In this document: piece by piece, positions 8,050-16,383 of the stretch
How the letters are laid out: each line of letters starts with the position of its first letter
Numbering within the stretch: the stretch's first letter is position 1
DNA from: an uncultured Bacteroidales bacterium
GTDB lineage: Bacteria > Bacteroidota > Bacteroidia > Bacteroidales > UBA932
Length of the DNA stretch: 19,322 nucleotides
Reading direction: 5' to 3'
NCBI GenBank assembly: GCA_946405485.1
Contig: CAMJHJ010000018.1
Span: 1-19,322 of the forward strand
Notes under the pieces: generated by a model
Seen by the model: only the letters and a program-made list of their open reading frames with translations
Database searches by the model: none
What the model was told of the DNA's origin: nothing
Position numbers and translations under genes: made by a program

Positions 8050-9363
8050 ATGAAAAAGATTTGTTTGTTTCTCGCAGCAACGCTAGCCATCGTGGCCGTT
8101 TCCTGCGACCCCAAAACACCTAAGACTTTCGAAGTTCCGGTCCAGCTCGTCCTGGACGGACAGCCCTTTGCCCAGGAAGGTGTCCAGATTTCCCTGGCCT
8201 CCGGCGACGCAACCTTCGAAGATGTGACGAATGCGGCAGGATTGGTGACTTTCACGGTCCCCATCGGTGTCTATACGGCGACCACTTCTTTCAAGAAGTC
8301 TGACGCCGGTATCCTGTACAACTATAACGGCAGCGCCAACGTCCCTGTCACAGAAGCCTTCACCGGTACCGTCAACCTGGCCGTCACGGCTTCCAAGACC
8401 AGCCAGCTAATCATCAAGGAAGTGTACAACGGCGGTTGCAAGGACAACAGCGGCAGCAAGAACTACCAGTATGACAAGTACATCATCGTGTACAACAACT
8501 CCGATACGGAGGTGGATGCCAGCAAGATGTGCCTCGCCATGGCGCAGCTTACCGCCACCAAATCCACCAACAAGTACGAAATCTCCGCTTCCGGCGTCAT
8601 CGAGTATGAAACGGCAGGCTGGACGCCCGCTTCTTACGGCGTCTGGTGGTTCCAGGACGGTGTCGAGGTCAAGATCGCTCCGTATTCTCAGATTGTCATC
8701 GCATTGAACGGCGCCATCGACCACACGCCGACTTATACTAATTCCGTGGATCTGAGCAAGGCAGACTTCTGCACCTATGATCCCGAATCCGGGTTCAGCA
8801 TGGCAAGTTACTATCCTGCTCCTTCCAGCTCGATTCCGACCAATCATTACATGAAGACCTACGAGTTTGGTCAGGGTACCGCGTGGCCGATTCCGATCAA
8901 GACGGCGGCTCCTTTCCTGATCATGCCCGGTTCTGATATCAAGGCCTTTGTGAAAGAACCGACCAACTTCGACAACCGCTCCACCAACCTTTCCGGCAAT
9001 TATGCGAAGATCCCCACCTCCTGGGTGTTGGATGCGGTCGACATCTGGGGCGATTCGGATGAGACCAAGAACTTCTCCCGTTTCCCCAGCACGGTCAATA
9101 CAGGCTATGTGGCGTTCACTACGAACGGTATGGGCTATTCAACCTACCGGAATGTGGATAAGGCTGCCACCGAGGCCATTGAAGGCAACGCGGATAAGTT
9201 GGTCTACAATTATGCCGGTGCCCTCGATCCCGATAAGGACGGTGATCCTTCCGGAATCGATGCGGAGGCGTCCATCGCCAAGGGTGCGAAGATCGTCTAC
9301 ATGGACACCAACAACTCTACCAACGACTTCCACGTCCGGAAGAGTGCCTCTCTCAAAAAATAA
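8050..9363 (+). CDS. DUF4876-family surface or periplasmic lipoprotein
   Basis: Predicted lipoprotein of 437 residues. The signal peptide ends in a lipobox with Cys19 (IVAVSC-D). Residues about 25-115 look like a small beta-sandwich (VPVQLVLDGQPFAQEGVQIS ending in TGTVNLAVTA), similar to carboxypeptidase-regulatory or collagen-binding B-type domains. The remainder begins with LIIKEVYNGGC and DKYIIVYNNSD, the signature block of DUF4876, and contains long Ser/Thr/Asn-rich stretches. It has no catalytic motif I recognise. DUF4876 proteins usually sit beside a TonB-dependent receptor, as here, so a role as lipoprotein partner or lid of the receptor, replacing SusD, is inferred. It lies 16 bases after the receptor and 3 bases before the barrel gene. 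There is no Shine-Dalgarno sequence; the AT-rich leader AACAATAACATC precedes the ATG. Confidence 0.85.
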   Translation: MKKICLFLAATLAIVAVSCDPKTPKTFEVPVQLVLDGQPFAQEGVQISLASGDATFEDVTNAAGLVTFTVPIGVYTATTSFKKSDAGILYNYNGSANVPVTEAFTGTVNLAVTASKTSQLIIKEVYNGGCKDNSGSKNYQYDKYIIVYNNSDTEVDASKMCLAMAQLTATKSTNKYEISASGVIEYETAGWTPASYGVWWFQDGVEVKIAPYSQIVIALNGAIDHTPTYTNSVDLSKADFCTYDPESGFSMASYYPAPSSSIPTNHYMKTYEFGQGTAWPIPIKTAAPFLIMPGSDIKAFVKEPTNFDNRSTNLSGNYAKIPTSWVLDAVDIWGDSDETKNFSRFPSTVNTGYVAFTTNGMGYSTYRNVDKAATEAIEGNADKLVYNYAGALDPDKDGDPSGIDAEASIAKGAKIVYMDTNNSTNDFHVRKSASLKK

Positions 9364-9366
9364 GTG

Positions 9367-10953
9367 ATGCGATTCCGTATACCTGTCATCTGCGTACTGG
9401 GTTTCTGCCTTGCGGCTTCGGCCGCAGGGCAGGGGCCGGTCCGCGATTTCCAGTGGGAAGCGGAGAAGAATCCGCTGCTGGGCTTTTCCAATGCGGCGGG
9501 GCTGTCTTCCCTGGGGAATGGCGGGTTTTCGGAAGCGTTCTCCTCGTTTACCAAGGAGAACGGCGATGTCATCTCATTGTCAGATTCGCCCGATGCATGG
9601 AGTGTGGATGTCTGCACGCAAGCTTTCAGGCGTATCAATGAGCGCATCGTTTTCAGCGGCAAACTCACCTATTCTTATTTCCGGGGCGCCCGGATGGGCG
9701 GACCGGTTTTGATGGATCCCCGGGAGAGCGCCATTAATTTCTTCGAGGAGGACAGCAGTACGGCGGGCTCCAAGAAGCGGGAAGTCTATTCCTTGGAAGG
9801 CGGCCTGTCGTATTCTTTCTCCCCACGCTGGAGTGCCGGGCTGAAAGTAGATTATAGGGCCGCGGACCAGACGAAATATAAAGATCCGCGTTTCCTGAAC
9901 GTCGTAGCTGACCTGTCCGTCGCCCCGGGGTGTATGTTCAAGCCTTCCGAATCTTTCATGATCGGGGGCAACCTGCTGTTCCGCCATCGCCTGGAGCAGC
10001 TCAGCGCCGGCACATTCGGTACCATCGAACGTCAGTATGACATCCTGGTAGACCAAGGCGGGTTCCTGGGCACAAAGGAGGTGTTTGACGGGGACATGGG
10101 CTATGTTTCTGTGCAGAATACACGACCGATGTCCGACGACCGTTACGGACTCTCCCTGCAGACGGTTTTTGGCAAGAAGACCCGTCTGTATGCGCAGGTG
10201 ACCGGATTGTGGCGGAACGGTTTCTATGGAAGCAGGACCTCGACTTCTGTCGTGTTCTGCGAATTCCGTGGGCCGGAAGCGAAGGCTGAAGCCGTCCTGC
10301 TGGTCCCTTCCGGCGAGAATCTGCATCGCATCTCCTTTGATGCGGGATTCCGCCCCTTGTCCAAACTGACGAATTCTTATTCGTACAAGGCGGAAGCCGG
10401 GAAGACCACGGTCATCGAATATCATGGTCAGAACGAGACCCTGTCCCGTTCCGATATGGACGCCCGGCTGGATTATTCTTTCCGCAAGGGTGTTTCGGGA
10501 TATCGTCCGGACTGGATGCTCGGAGCTTCCGCCGGATTCTTCCGGAGGAGCCAGACTACGTTGATCTATCCCGATTATCGGGATTCGCATTTCCTGACAT
10601 TGGATACGGGTTTGAGCGCCGAGCGTAATATCAAACGTCCCGGTGATTGCTTCACTTTGGGTGTCAAACTCTCTTACATCCAGGGCTGGGGCGATCCGAA
10701 GCAGGATGGCTCCTATTCCGAAGGCAGTTCCAAACTGAAATCCTTCGATGACTGGATGTATCGCCAGTTCGAGTATGACACGGCAGCCCGGGCCGGTGCC
10801 GGAATCACCTTTGCCTGGACCAGTCTCCGTCCCAGACGGCTGGCCCCTTACCTGAAACTCACCGACCGTTTCGTATCCCTTCTTTCCGAGCCGCAGTATC
10901 TGCAGGGCCGTTTCCGAAACGAGGCGTGCATCGTGCTCGGGTGCAATTTCTGA
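9367..10953 (+). CDS. DUF6850-like outer-membrane beta-barrel protein
   Basis: Predicted outer-membrane barrel of 528 residues. The ATG at 9367 gives a clean signal peptide (residues 1-21, cleavage near SAAG-Q). A GTG three bases earlier is also possible and would add one residue. The mature part starts with NPLLGFSNAAGLSSL and then alternates polar and hydrophobic residues throughout, with many aromatic strand ends (KLTYSYFRGARMGG, GGLSYSFSPRWSAGLKVDY, GAGITFAWTSLRP). It closes with ACIVLGCNF, a terminal Phe typical of BAM substrates. I recognise it as resembling the DUF6850 barrels that accompany DUF4876 proteins in Bacteroidales; the name rests on memory of that context. Its job is unknown: it could be a second pore, a surface scaffold for the lipoprotein, or an accessory of the receptor. 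Confidence 0.75.
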   Translation: MRFRIPVICVLGFCLAASAAGQGPVRDFQWEAEKNPLLGFSNAAGLSSLGNGGFSEAFSSFTKENGDVISLSDSPDAWSVDVCTQAFRRINERIVFSGKLTYSYFRGARMGGPVLMDPRESAINFFEEDSSTAGSKKREVYSLEGGLSYSFSPRWSAGLKVDYRAADQTKYKDPRFLNVVADLSVAPGCMFKPSESFMIGGNLLFRHRLEQLSAGTFGTIERQYDILVDQGGFLGTKEVFDGDMGYVSVQNTRPMSDDRYGLSLQTVFGKKTRLYAQVTGLWRNGFYGSRTSTSVVFCEFRGPEAKAEAVLLVPSGENLHRISFDAGFRPLSKLTNSYSYKAEAGKTTVIEYHGQNETLSRSDMDARLDYSFRKGVSGYRPDWMLGASAGFFRRSQTTLIYPDYRDSHFLTLDTGLSAERNIKRPGDCFTLGVKLSYIQGWGDPKQDGSYSEGSSKLKSFDDWMYRQFEYDTAARAGAGITFAWTSLRPRRLAPYLKLTDRFVSLLSEPQYLQGRFRNEACIVLGCNF

Positions 10954-10962
10954 TCGATTCTC

Positions 10963-13773
10963 ATGAAAAGGTTTTTTCTCTTTTTGCTCGCACTGGGGCT
11001 TCTTCAGGTGTCGGGCGCCCAGCCTATTCCCGACGACCCTGACATCCGGGTCGGCCGCCTGGACAACGGGATGACTTTCTACCTCTGTCACAACGAGATG
11101 CCGGCCGGCCGCGCGGAATTCTACATCGCGCACCATGTCGGCGCCTTGCAGGAGGAAGACAACCAGAACGGGCTGGCCCATTTCCTGGAGCATATGGCCT
11201 TCAACGGCACGAAACACTATCCCGACAAGGGGATCCTGGACTTCCTGGCGAAGGAAGGAGTCCGTTTCGGCTATAATGTCAATGCCTTCACGACCAAGAC
11301 GGAAACAGTGTACAACCTCTCCGAAGTGCCTCTGGTGCGGGATTCTTTCGTGGATTCGGTCCTGATGGTGCTGCACGACTGGTCTTGCGACATTTCCTGC
11401 GAGCAACAGGCGCTCGACGATGAGCGGGGCGTGATCAGCGAGGAGTGGCGCCTGAGCCAGGACAGCCGCAGCCGCATGGCGCTCCAGCAGACCAACCTGA
11501 TTTATAAGGGTTCGAAGCAGACGGAGCGCACGGTCATCGGCACTCTGGAAGTAATCAATGGCTTCAAGCGGGAGGAAATCTTGGACTTCTACCACAAATG
11601 GTACCGTCCCGACCTGCAGGCCCTCGTGGTCGTGGGCGATTTCGATGTGGATGAGATGGAAGGCCGGGTCCGGCGACTGTTCTCGGATATTCCGGCCGCC
11701 GTGGATCCGGAGCCCAAGGGCAGTTATGTCCCGCCCGTCCAGCCGGAGCCCATCTTTGCCGATATGACCGATCCGGAGATCAAGTATCAGGCTTTCAAGG
11801 CTTTGTATAAGCAGCGCAGCGCATTTACGGACCGTCGGGACGAAGCCTTCTACAAGGACTATCTCTGTCGGATGATCGTCAGTTCGGTCGTCGCGGACCG
11901 TTTCCGGGAGCGCTGCAAGGATAAGCTCTCGCCTGTCCAGAACGCGACCCTTGTGACGAATGCATATAAGCCGGACATGTATGTGTCGCTGGCAACGGTC
12001 GTTCCCCGGAAAAAGGAGGGGCTGGAAGATTGCCTCCGATTCACGGAACGGGAGATCCGGCGCCTGCTTCGCCATGGTATCAGCCCCGACGAGTTGGAGA
12101 TCGCCAAACTCAATGTCTCATCCCGCTTGCACCTAGATGCAGAGAAGGCTCGTTCGGAGGTGAAGAACGGGGAGATCGTCAACATGGCGCTGGGTCACTT
12201 CCTCCTGGGGGCGCCGCTCGTCCTTCCGGAGACGATGCAGGAAGTGCGCCGTTCCTCCCTGGCCTCCATCACGGCGGAGGACATCGCGGCCTATCCGGAG
12301 CTGATGTTCGGCAAGTGTGAAAAGATCTATTCAAACTGCTACAACGACACGGAGAAGGACATCCCCATCCCGACCGCAGACCGGATGCGGGATGCGCTCG
12401 CCGAGGTGGATGCCGAGGAGCCGGCGCCCCTCTATCTGTCGTATCCCCGGCTTGACCTGTCGGTCGATGCCGTACCCGGAACGGTCCGTTCCGTCTCAAA
12501 GGTCAAGGGCACGGATATGGAATGCTGGACCCTGTCCAACGGGGTGCGCGTCTATTACAAGGAATCTGCGCCCGTCCGCAGCGGCAGCCACCTGTCGATG
12601 ACCCTGCTTTTTGACACGGGATTCGCCGCCTTCGAGCCGGGACGTGTCACGGCTTCGCGTTATGCCCTGAACTATGACAAGCGCAATACGGGATTCCGGG
12701 GATTCGAAAAGACCGAGATGAAGAACTGCCCCGAACTCTCCGGCGTCGCCGTGATGCTCGGAGGCAATTCCGCTTCCGGCCGGATCGACATCACGGCGCG
12801 GAAAGACCGGCTGGAGAATGCTTTCAAGGCGGCTTACCTGCAGTTGGCCGAGCCCTCTTTCGGCACGGACCGCCTGCTCCAGCAGCAGAAAGCGGCTACC
12901 CTGAAGAGTCTAGGCAAAAAGAAAAGTCCGAAGAATCTCTTCGATGAAAAATGCCGTCGGGTCAACTACGGAGACCATCCTTGGATGCATGAGATCGACA
13001 GCGCCGCCGTCGAGGCGACGGACCCGGCTTTGCTGGAAGATGTATACCGGCGCTATTATGGGGATATCCGGAGCATGAAGGTCGTACTCTGCAGTGATTC
13101 GCCCCGGGATGAGATCCTTCCGCTGGTTGAGCGTTATCTGGCTTCCCTGGAGGCCCCGTATCCGTACAAGAAGGGGAAATACCTTCCTCCGAAACCGGTC
13201 ACGAAAGGGGAGGTGGAGATCTTCGATGCGTATCCTCCCGTGTCCGCCCCCTTCACGGACATCAGTTACAACTGGTACTACAAGGGCGGCCGTACGCCCA
13301 AGGAGCGGGCAGCGATCCAGATCCTGGATTATATCCTTTCCGCCCGTTACCTGGCTTTGATCCGTGAGGAAAGGGGAGGGGCGTACAGCGTCCAGTTCTG
13401 CACGGCGGTGAGTGAGGAGGCTGCGGTTCCCACCCGTTCCTATGTGGACTTCCAGACCCGCCCGGAGATGCGGTTTCAGCTGCTATCCGACGTGCGGGAC
13501 GAACTGGCGCGGATGTGTGCCGACGGTCCGACGGAGGAAGAGATGGATCTTGCCGTCAAGTATCTGGTCAAACACCGGAAGGAGCAGGAAGACCGCATCG
13601 CCCGTTCAGTTTCCTTGCAGGAGGACCAAATGGTCGGATTCGTCCGCTGGGGTACGCCTTACGGATATGATTATGAGAGGATTGTCCGTTCGCTCAAAGC
13701 CTCGGACATCCGCGCCCTCGCCCGCCGGGTCGCCGGCGGTGACAAGTTCGTCAAGGTGTATAGCGAAGAGTAG
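10963..13773 (+). CDS. Exported M16 zinc metalloprotease, PqqL/FusC-like
   Basis: Exported two-domain M16 (insulinase/pitrilysin superfamily) peptidase, 936 residues, close in length to E. coli PqqL. The signal peptide covers residues 1-19 (cleavage SGA-Q). The inverted zinc motif HFLEH is at 73-77, with the third ligand Glu154 in LDDERGVISEEW, giving the HxxEH-x(76)-E spacing of active enzymes. HMAFNGTKHYPDKG (77-90) is the usual continuation. The C-terminal half is the second, inactive M16 lobe and carries the conserved R-x6-Y substrate-binding block (Arg801 to Tyr808 in REERGGAYSV). M16 enzymes cut peptides or small unfolded proteins within a closed chamber. As last gene of the receptor operon, it probably degrades what the receptor brings into the periplasm, as FusC does for ferredoxin; this role is inferred. 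Nine bases separate it from the barrel gene. Confidence 0.93.
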   Translation: MKRFFLFLLALGLLQVSGAQPIPDDPDIRVGRLDNGMTFYLCHNEMPAGRAEFYIAHHVGALQEEDNQNGLAHFLEHMAFNGTKHYPDKGILDFLAKEGVRFGYNVNAFTTKTETVYNLSEVPLVRDSFVDSVLMVLHDWSCDISCEQQALDDERGVISEEWRLSQDSRSRMALQQTNLIYKGSKQTERTVIGTLEVINGFKREEILDFYHKWYRPDLQALVVVGDFDVDEMEGRVRRLFSDIPAAVDPEPKGSYVPPVQPEPIFADMTDPEIKYQAFKALYKQRSAFTDRRDEAFYKDYLCRMIVSSVVADRFRERCKDKLSPVQNATLVTNAYKPDMYVSLATVVPRKKEGLEDCLRFTEREIRRLLRHGISPDELEIAKLNVSSRLHLDAEKARSEVKNGEIVNMALGHFLLGAPLVLPETMQEVRRSSLASITAEDIAAYPELMFGKCEKIYSNCYNDTEKDIPIPTADRMRDALAEVDAEEPAPLYLSYPRLDLSVDAVPGTVRSVSKVKGTDMECWTLSNGVRVYYKESAPVRSGSHLSMTLLFDTGFAAFEPGRVTASRYALNYDKRNTGFRGFEKTEMKNCPELSGVAVMLGGNSASGRIDITARKDRLENAFKAAYLQLAEPSFGTDRLLQQQKAATLKSLGKKKSPKNLFDEKCRRVNYGDHPWMHEIDSAAVEATDPALLEDVYRRYYGDIRSMKVVLCSDSPRDEILPLVERYLASLEAPYPYKKGKYLPPKPVTKGEVEIFDAYPPVSAPFTDISYNWYYKGGRTPKERAAIQILDYILSARYLALIREERGGAYSVQFCTAVSEEAAVPTRSYVDFQTRPEMRFQLLSDVRDELARMCADGPTEEEMDLAVKYLVKHRKEQEDRIARSVSLQEDQMVGFVRWGTPYGYDYERIVRSLKASDIRALARRVAGGDKFVKVYSEE

Positions 13774-13788
13774 CCGAAATGTTGGCTA
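13771..13788 (+). terminator. Weak hairpin at the end of the M16 gene
   Basis: TAGCCGA and TTGGCTA can form a seven-base stem (one G-U pair) around the loop AATG, beginning at the M16 stop codon. There is no T-run after it, so it is at best a weak or Rho-dependent terminator. Confidence 0.3.
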
Positions 13789-13805
13789 ATCTGAATAATT
13801 ATACC

Positions 13806-13813
13806 TATATTTG
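13806..13813 (+). promoter_or_regulatory. Bacteroidota -7 box for the DASS transporter and porin operon
   Basis: TATATTTG matches TAnnTTTG. TTGG at 13782-13785 lies 20 bases upstream as a -33 candidate. The predicted start of transcription is near 13816-13820, giving a leader of about 30 bases. Confidence 0.65.
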
Positions 13814-13833
13814 CGCCGCCTACAGCGACGCAA
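13811..13833. promoter_or_regulatory. Inverted repeat at the DASS promoter, possible operator
   Basis: TTGCGCCGC (13811-13819) and GCGACGCAA (13825-13833) are inverted repeats with one mismatch and a five-base spacer CTACA. The element begins inside the -7 box and spans the predicted transcription start, the position of a repressor operator. It is not followed by a T-run, so it is not a terminator. The binding protein is unknown. Confidence 0.45.
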
Positions 13834-13847
13834 ATAGTTTTATATAA

Positions 13848-15302
13848 ATGGCTAATCCTAAATTCAATGTGAAGTATTGCGTGCTTCTGCCGATCGTGCT
13901 GATCGCCACGATACTTCTTTGGGCCTTGCCGGTTTCTTCTTTCGGCATCGAAGGCCTGACCATCGTCCAGCAGCGGATGATCGCGATCTTCGTGTTCGCC
14001 GCCCTGATGTGGATGTTTGAAATCATCCCCAACTGGACTACTTCCCTGATCGTCATCGTCCTGATGCTCCTGACGGTTTCCAACAAGGGACTCGGCTTCT
14101 TCTGCAAGCCCGAGTACGGCACTCTGGTGGACTATAAGTCGATCATGGCTTCCTTCGCGGATCCGGTCGTCATGCTCTTCATGGGCGGTTTCGTGCTGGC
14201 CATCATCGCCTCCAAGTACGGGATGGACGCCGTCATCGCGAAGGGCCTGCTCGGCCTTTTCGGCAAGAAGCCGAAGTTCGTCCTCCTGGGTTTCCTGGTC
14301 ATCATCTCCATCTTCTCGATGTTCATGAGCAATACCGCCACCGCGGCGATGATGCTCGCTTTCCTCGCTCCCGTCCTCAAGGCCCTGCCCGAGGATGAGA
14401 CCGGAAAGGTGGGCCTGGCTCTGTCCATCCCCATCGCGGCGAACCTCGGCGGCATCGGAACCCCGATCGGAACTCCTCCGAACGCCATCGCCATCGGCGC
14501 CCTGGAGAATGCCGGCTACCAGATCAGTTTCGCGACCTGGATGTCCCGCATGGTCCCGTTCGTGATCGTGATGATCCTGCTGGCCTGGATCCTGCTGCGT
14601 ATCTTCTTCCCCTTCAAGTCCAAGAGCATCGAGCTTAAGATCGACGCCAAGAAGCACAAGTGGGGCTGGAAGGACTATGTGGCCTGGATCACCTTCTTCC
14701 TGACCATCTTCCTCTGGGTCACCGAGTCCTGGACCAAGATCAATTCCAATGTCGTGGCGCTCATCCCGCTGGCGGTCTATACCTGCTGCGGCGTGTTCAC
14801 CAAGGAAGACATCAAGGAGATCAACTGGAGCGTGCTCTGGTTGGTGGCGGGCGGCTTCGCCCTCGGCACCGGCCTGAACAAGACGGGTCTGGCTGCGACG
14901 CTGATCAACGCCATCCCGTTCAGCACGATGAACGTGGTGCTGGTGCTGATCATCGCCGGCCTCGTGTGCTACTTCCTTTCCAACTTCATCAGCAATTCCG
15001 CGACGGCGGCCCTGCTGGTCCCGATCCTCGTGGTCGTGGGCACGGCGATGGCCGATCCTTCGGCGGCCAACAACGCGCAGTTCATGTCGATGGGCGGCAT
15101 GTATGCCATGATCCCGTTCATCGCGATGTGCGCCTCGATTGCGATGTTGTTCCCTATTTCCACCCCTCCGAACGCGATCGCGTCTTCCACGGGCCTGGTG
15201 CAGACTTCGCAGATGGCGAAGATCGGCATCATCGTCGGTGTCGTGGGCTTCATCCTCGGCTACTTCCTGCTGACCGCGATCTTCCCGTTCCCCACCGCCT
15301 AA
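13848..15302 (+). CDS. SLC13/DASS-family anion (carboxylate) transporter
   Basis: Inner-membrane secondary transporter of the divalent anion:sodium symporter family, 484 residues with about 11-12 hydrophobic segments. The two inverted-repeat halves each carry the family's paired motifs. SNTATAAMM (161-169) and GTPPNAIAIG (208-217) are in the first half; ISNSATAALLVP (381-392) and STPPNAIASSTG (438-449) are in the second. In VcINDY and NaCT the SNT and TPPN-type loops form the substrate and sodium sites. Typical substrates are succinate, fumarate, malate or citrate, and sulfate in some branches; which applies here cannot be settled. It is followed after 19 bases by a porin gene, suggesting one transcript that serves both membranes. 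By eye the codon use is strongly biased to C- and G-ending codons, consistent with high expression. Confidence 0.9.
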   Translation: MANPKFNVKYCVLLPIVLIATILLWALPVSSFGIEGLTIVQQRMIAIFVFAALMWMFEIIPNWTTSLIVIVLMLLTVSNKGLGFFCKPEYGTLVDYKSIMASFADPVVMLFMGGFVLAIIASKYGMDAVIAKGLLGLFGKKPKFVLLGFLVIISIFSMFMSNTATAAMMLAFLAPVLKALPEDETGKVGLALSIPIAANLGGIGTPIGTPPNAIAIGALENAGYQISFATWMSRMVPFVIVMILLAWILLRIFFPFKSKSIELKIDAKKHKWGWKDYVAWITFFLTIFLWVTESWTKINSNVVALIPLAVYTCCGVFTKEDIKEINWSVLWLVAGGFALGTGLNKTGLAATLINAIPFSTMNVVLVLIIAGLVCYFLSNFISNSATAALLVPILVVVGTAMADPSAANNAQFMSMGGMYAMIPFIAMCASIAMLFPISTPPNAIASSTGLVQTSQMAKIGIIVGVVGFILGYFLLTAIFPFPTA

Positions 15303-15321
15303 AACCCAAACCCCTCATTTT

Positions 15322-16368
15322 ATGAAGAGAATCCTTACCCTTGCCGCGTCGCTCCTGCTCCTTGCAGGCTTTACGGCGACCGCCCAGGACAACCAAACGC
15401 CGGAGTACGGCTACAAACAGACCGGTTTTGCCAGCACGCCGAAGTTCGGCGGCTACATCATCGGCGGCTACAAATACAGTGACCTGGACGGTGCCAACGG
15501 CGGCCCCGGTTTCAACTGCAGACTCATCCGTCTCTATGTGGACGGCAGCATCTTCAACGATTTCAAGTACCGCATCCAGCTCCAGATGAACGGTCAGAAC
15601 CCCCATGTCAAGGACTTCTACCTCGAGTGGGCCAAGTACAAGGAGTTCTCCGTCAAGATCGGCCAGTTCAAGCGTGCCTTCACGTTCGAGAACCCGATGA
15701 ACCCCTGGGACGTGGGTGTGGGCGACTACTCCTTCCTGGTCCAGAAGATGGCCGGCATGGGTGACCGTCTGGGCGAGGCCAACATGGGCGGCCGTGACCA
15801 GGGTCTCCAGATCCAGGGCGACCTCCTCCCGATGTCTGACGACAGCTACCGCCTGCTCCACTATCAGCTGGGCGTGTACAACGGCCAGGGTATCAACCTC
15901 GCCGACGCCAACCGGTCCAAGGACCTCATCGGAACGGTGCAGCTGCAGCCCATCAAGGGATTGAAGTTGGGCGTGTTCGGCTGGAAGGGCAACTGGGTCA
16001 ACGGCAGCAAGGTCGAACTCAAGCGCGAGCGTATCAGCGCCGGCTTGTTCTACGATGTCGACAACTGGACGGTCCGTGCCGAGTGGGCTACCACTCTTGC
16101 GGGCGAGAAGGAGCAGACCGGCGGCGCCGATGCCCTTTACGTGACTGCCGGCATCCCGTTCACGGATTGGTTCAAGCTTTATCTGAAGTGGGATGAGTTC
16201 CGTGCCGGAGCTACCGCCGAGACCAGCCACGACATGTATTCGGCTTGCGCGAACTTCCGTCTCCACAAGAACCTGAACTTCCAGCTGGAGTATCGCAGGC
16301 ACAACAACAAGCTGCTGGCGGTCCCCGGTTACAACGAACTCTGGTTCATGACCTACGTCCGCTTCTAA
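15322..16368 (+). CDS. OprO/OprP-like outer-membrane porin
   Basis: Predicted outer-membrane porin, 348 residues. The signal peptide covers residues 1-21 (cleavage TATA-Q). The mature protein shows the phosphate-selective porin O/P family pattern: GGYIIGGYKYSD at the first strand, RLIRLYVDGSIFNDFKYRIQ, then FYLEWAKYKEFSVKIGQFK followed by FTFENPMNPWD. The last strand ends with LWFMTYVRF, a terminal Phe. The family name comes from phosphate porins of Pseudomonas, but in Bacteroidota such proteins are general anion-type channels with mostly unknown substrates. The short distance to the DASS transporter suggests it passes the same anionic solute across the outer membrane. It shares the strong codon bias of the transporter. 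A hairpin with a T-run lies 15-80 bases downstream. Confidence 0.87.
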   Translation: MKRILTLAASLLLLAGFTATAQDNQTPEYGYKQTGFASTPKFGGYIIGGYKYSDLDGANGGPGFNCRLIRLYVDGSIFNDFKYRIQLQMNGQNPHVKDFYLEWAKYKEFSVKIGQFKRAFTFENPMNPWDVGVGDYSFLVQKMAGMGDRLGEANMGGRDQGLQIQGDLLPMSDDSYRLLHYQLGVYNGQGINLADANRSKDLIGTVQLQPIKGLKLGVFGWKGNWVNGSKVELKRERISAGLFYDVDNWTVRAEWATTLAGEKEQTGGADALYVTAGIPFTDWFKLYLKWDEFRAGATAETSHDMYSACANFRLHKNLNFQLEYRRHNNKLLAVPGYNELWFMTYVRF

Positions 16369-16383
16369 TAACTGAAATCATAC

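Noticed and set aside
5034..9363. A polysaccharide-utilisation locus (SusC/SusD)
   Set aside because: The lipoprotein is not SusD-like (no TPR-helical sequence; it is beta-rich with DUF4876 motifs), and no glycoside hydrolase or sensor gene is nearby.
9364..9366. GTG start for the DUF6850-like barrel
   Set aside because: It would follow directly on the TAA of the upstream gene. The adjacent ATG at 9367 gives the same signal peptide with a better start codon. The choice changes only one residue.
9580..12075. An 831-codon open frame on the minus strand across the barrel and M16 genes
   Set aside because: It is antisense to two well-supported exported proteins, has no family motifs and arises from GC-rich codon bias keeping the opposite strand open.
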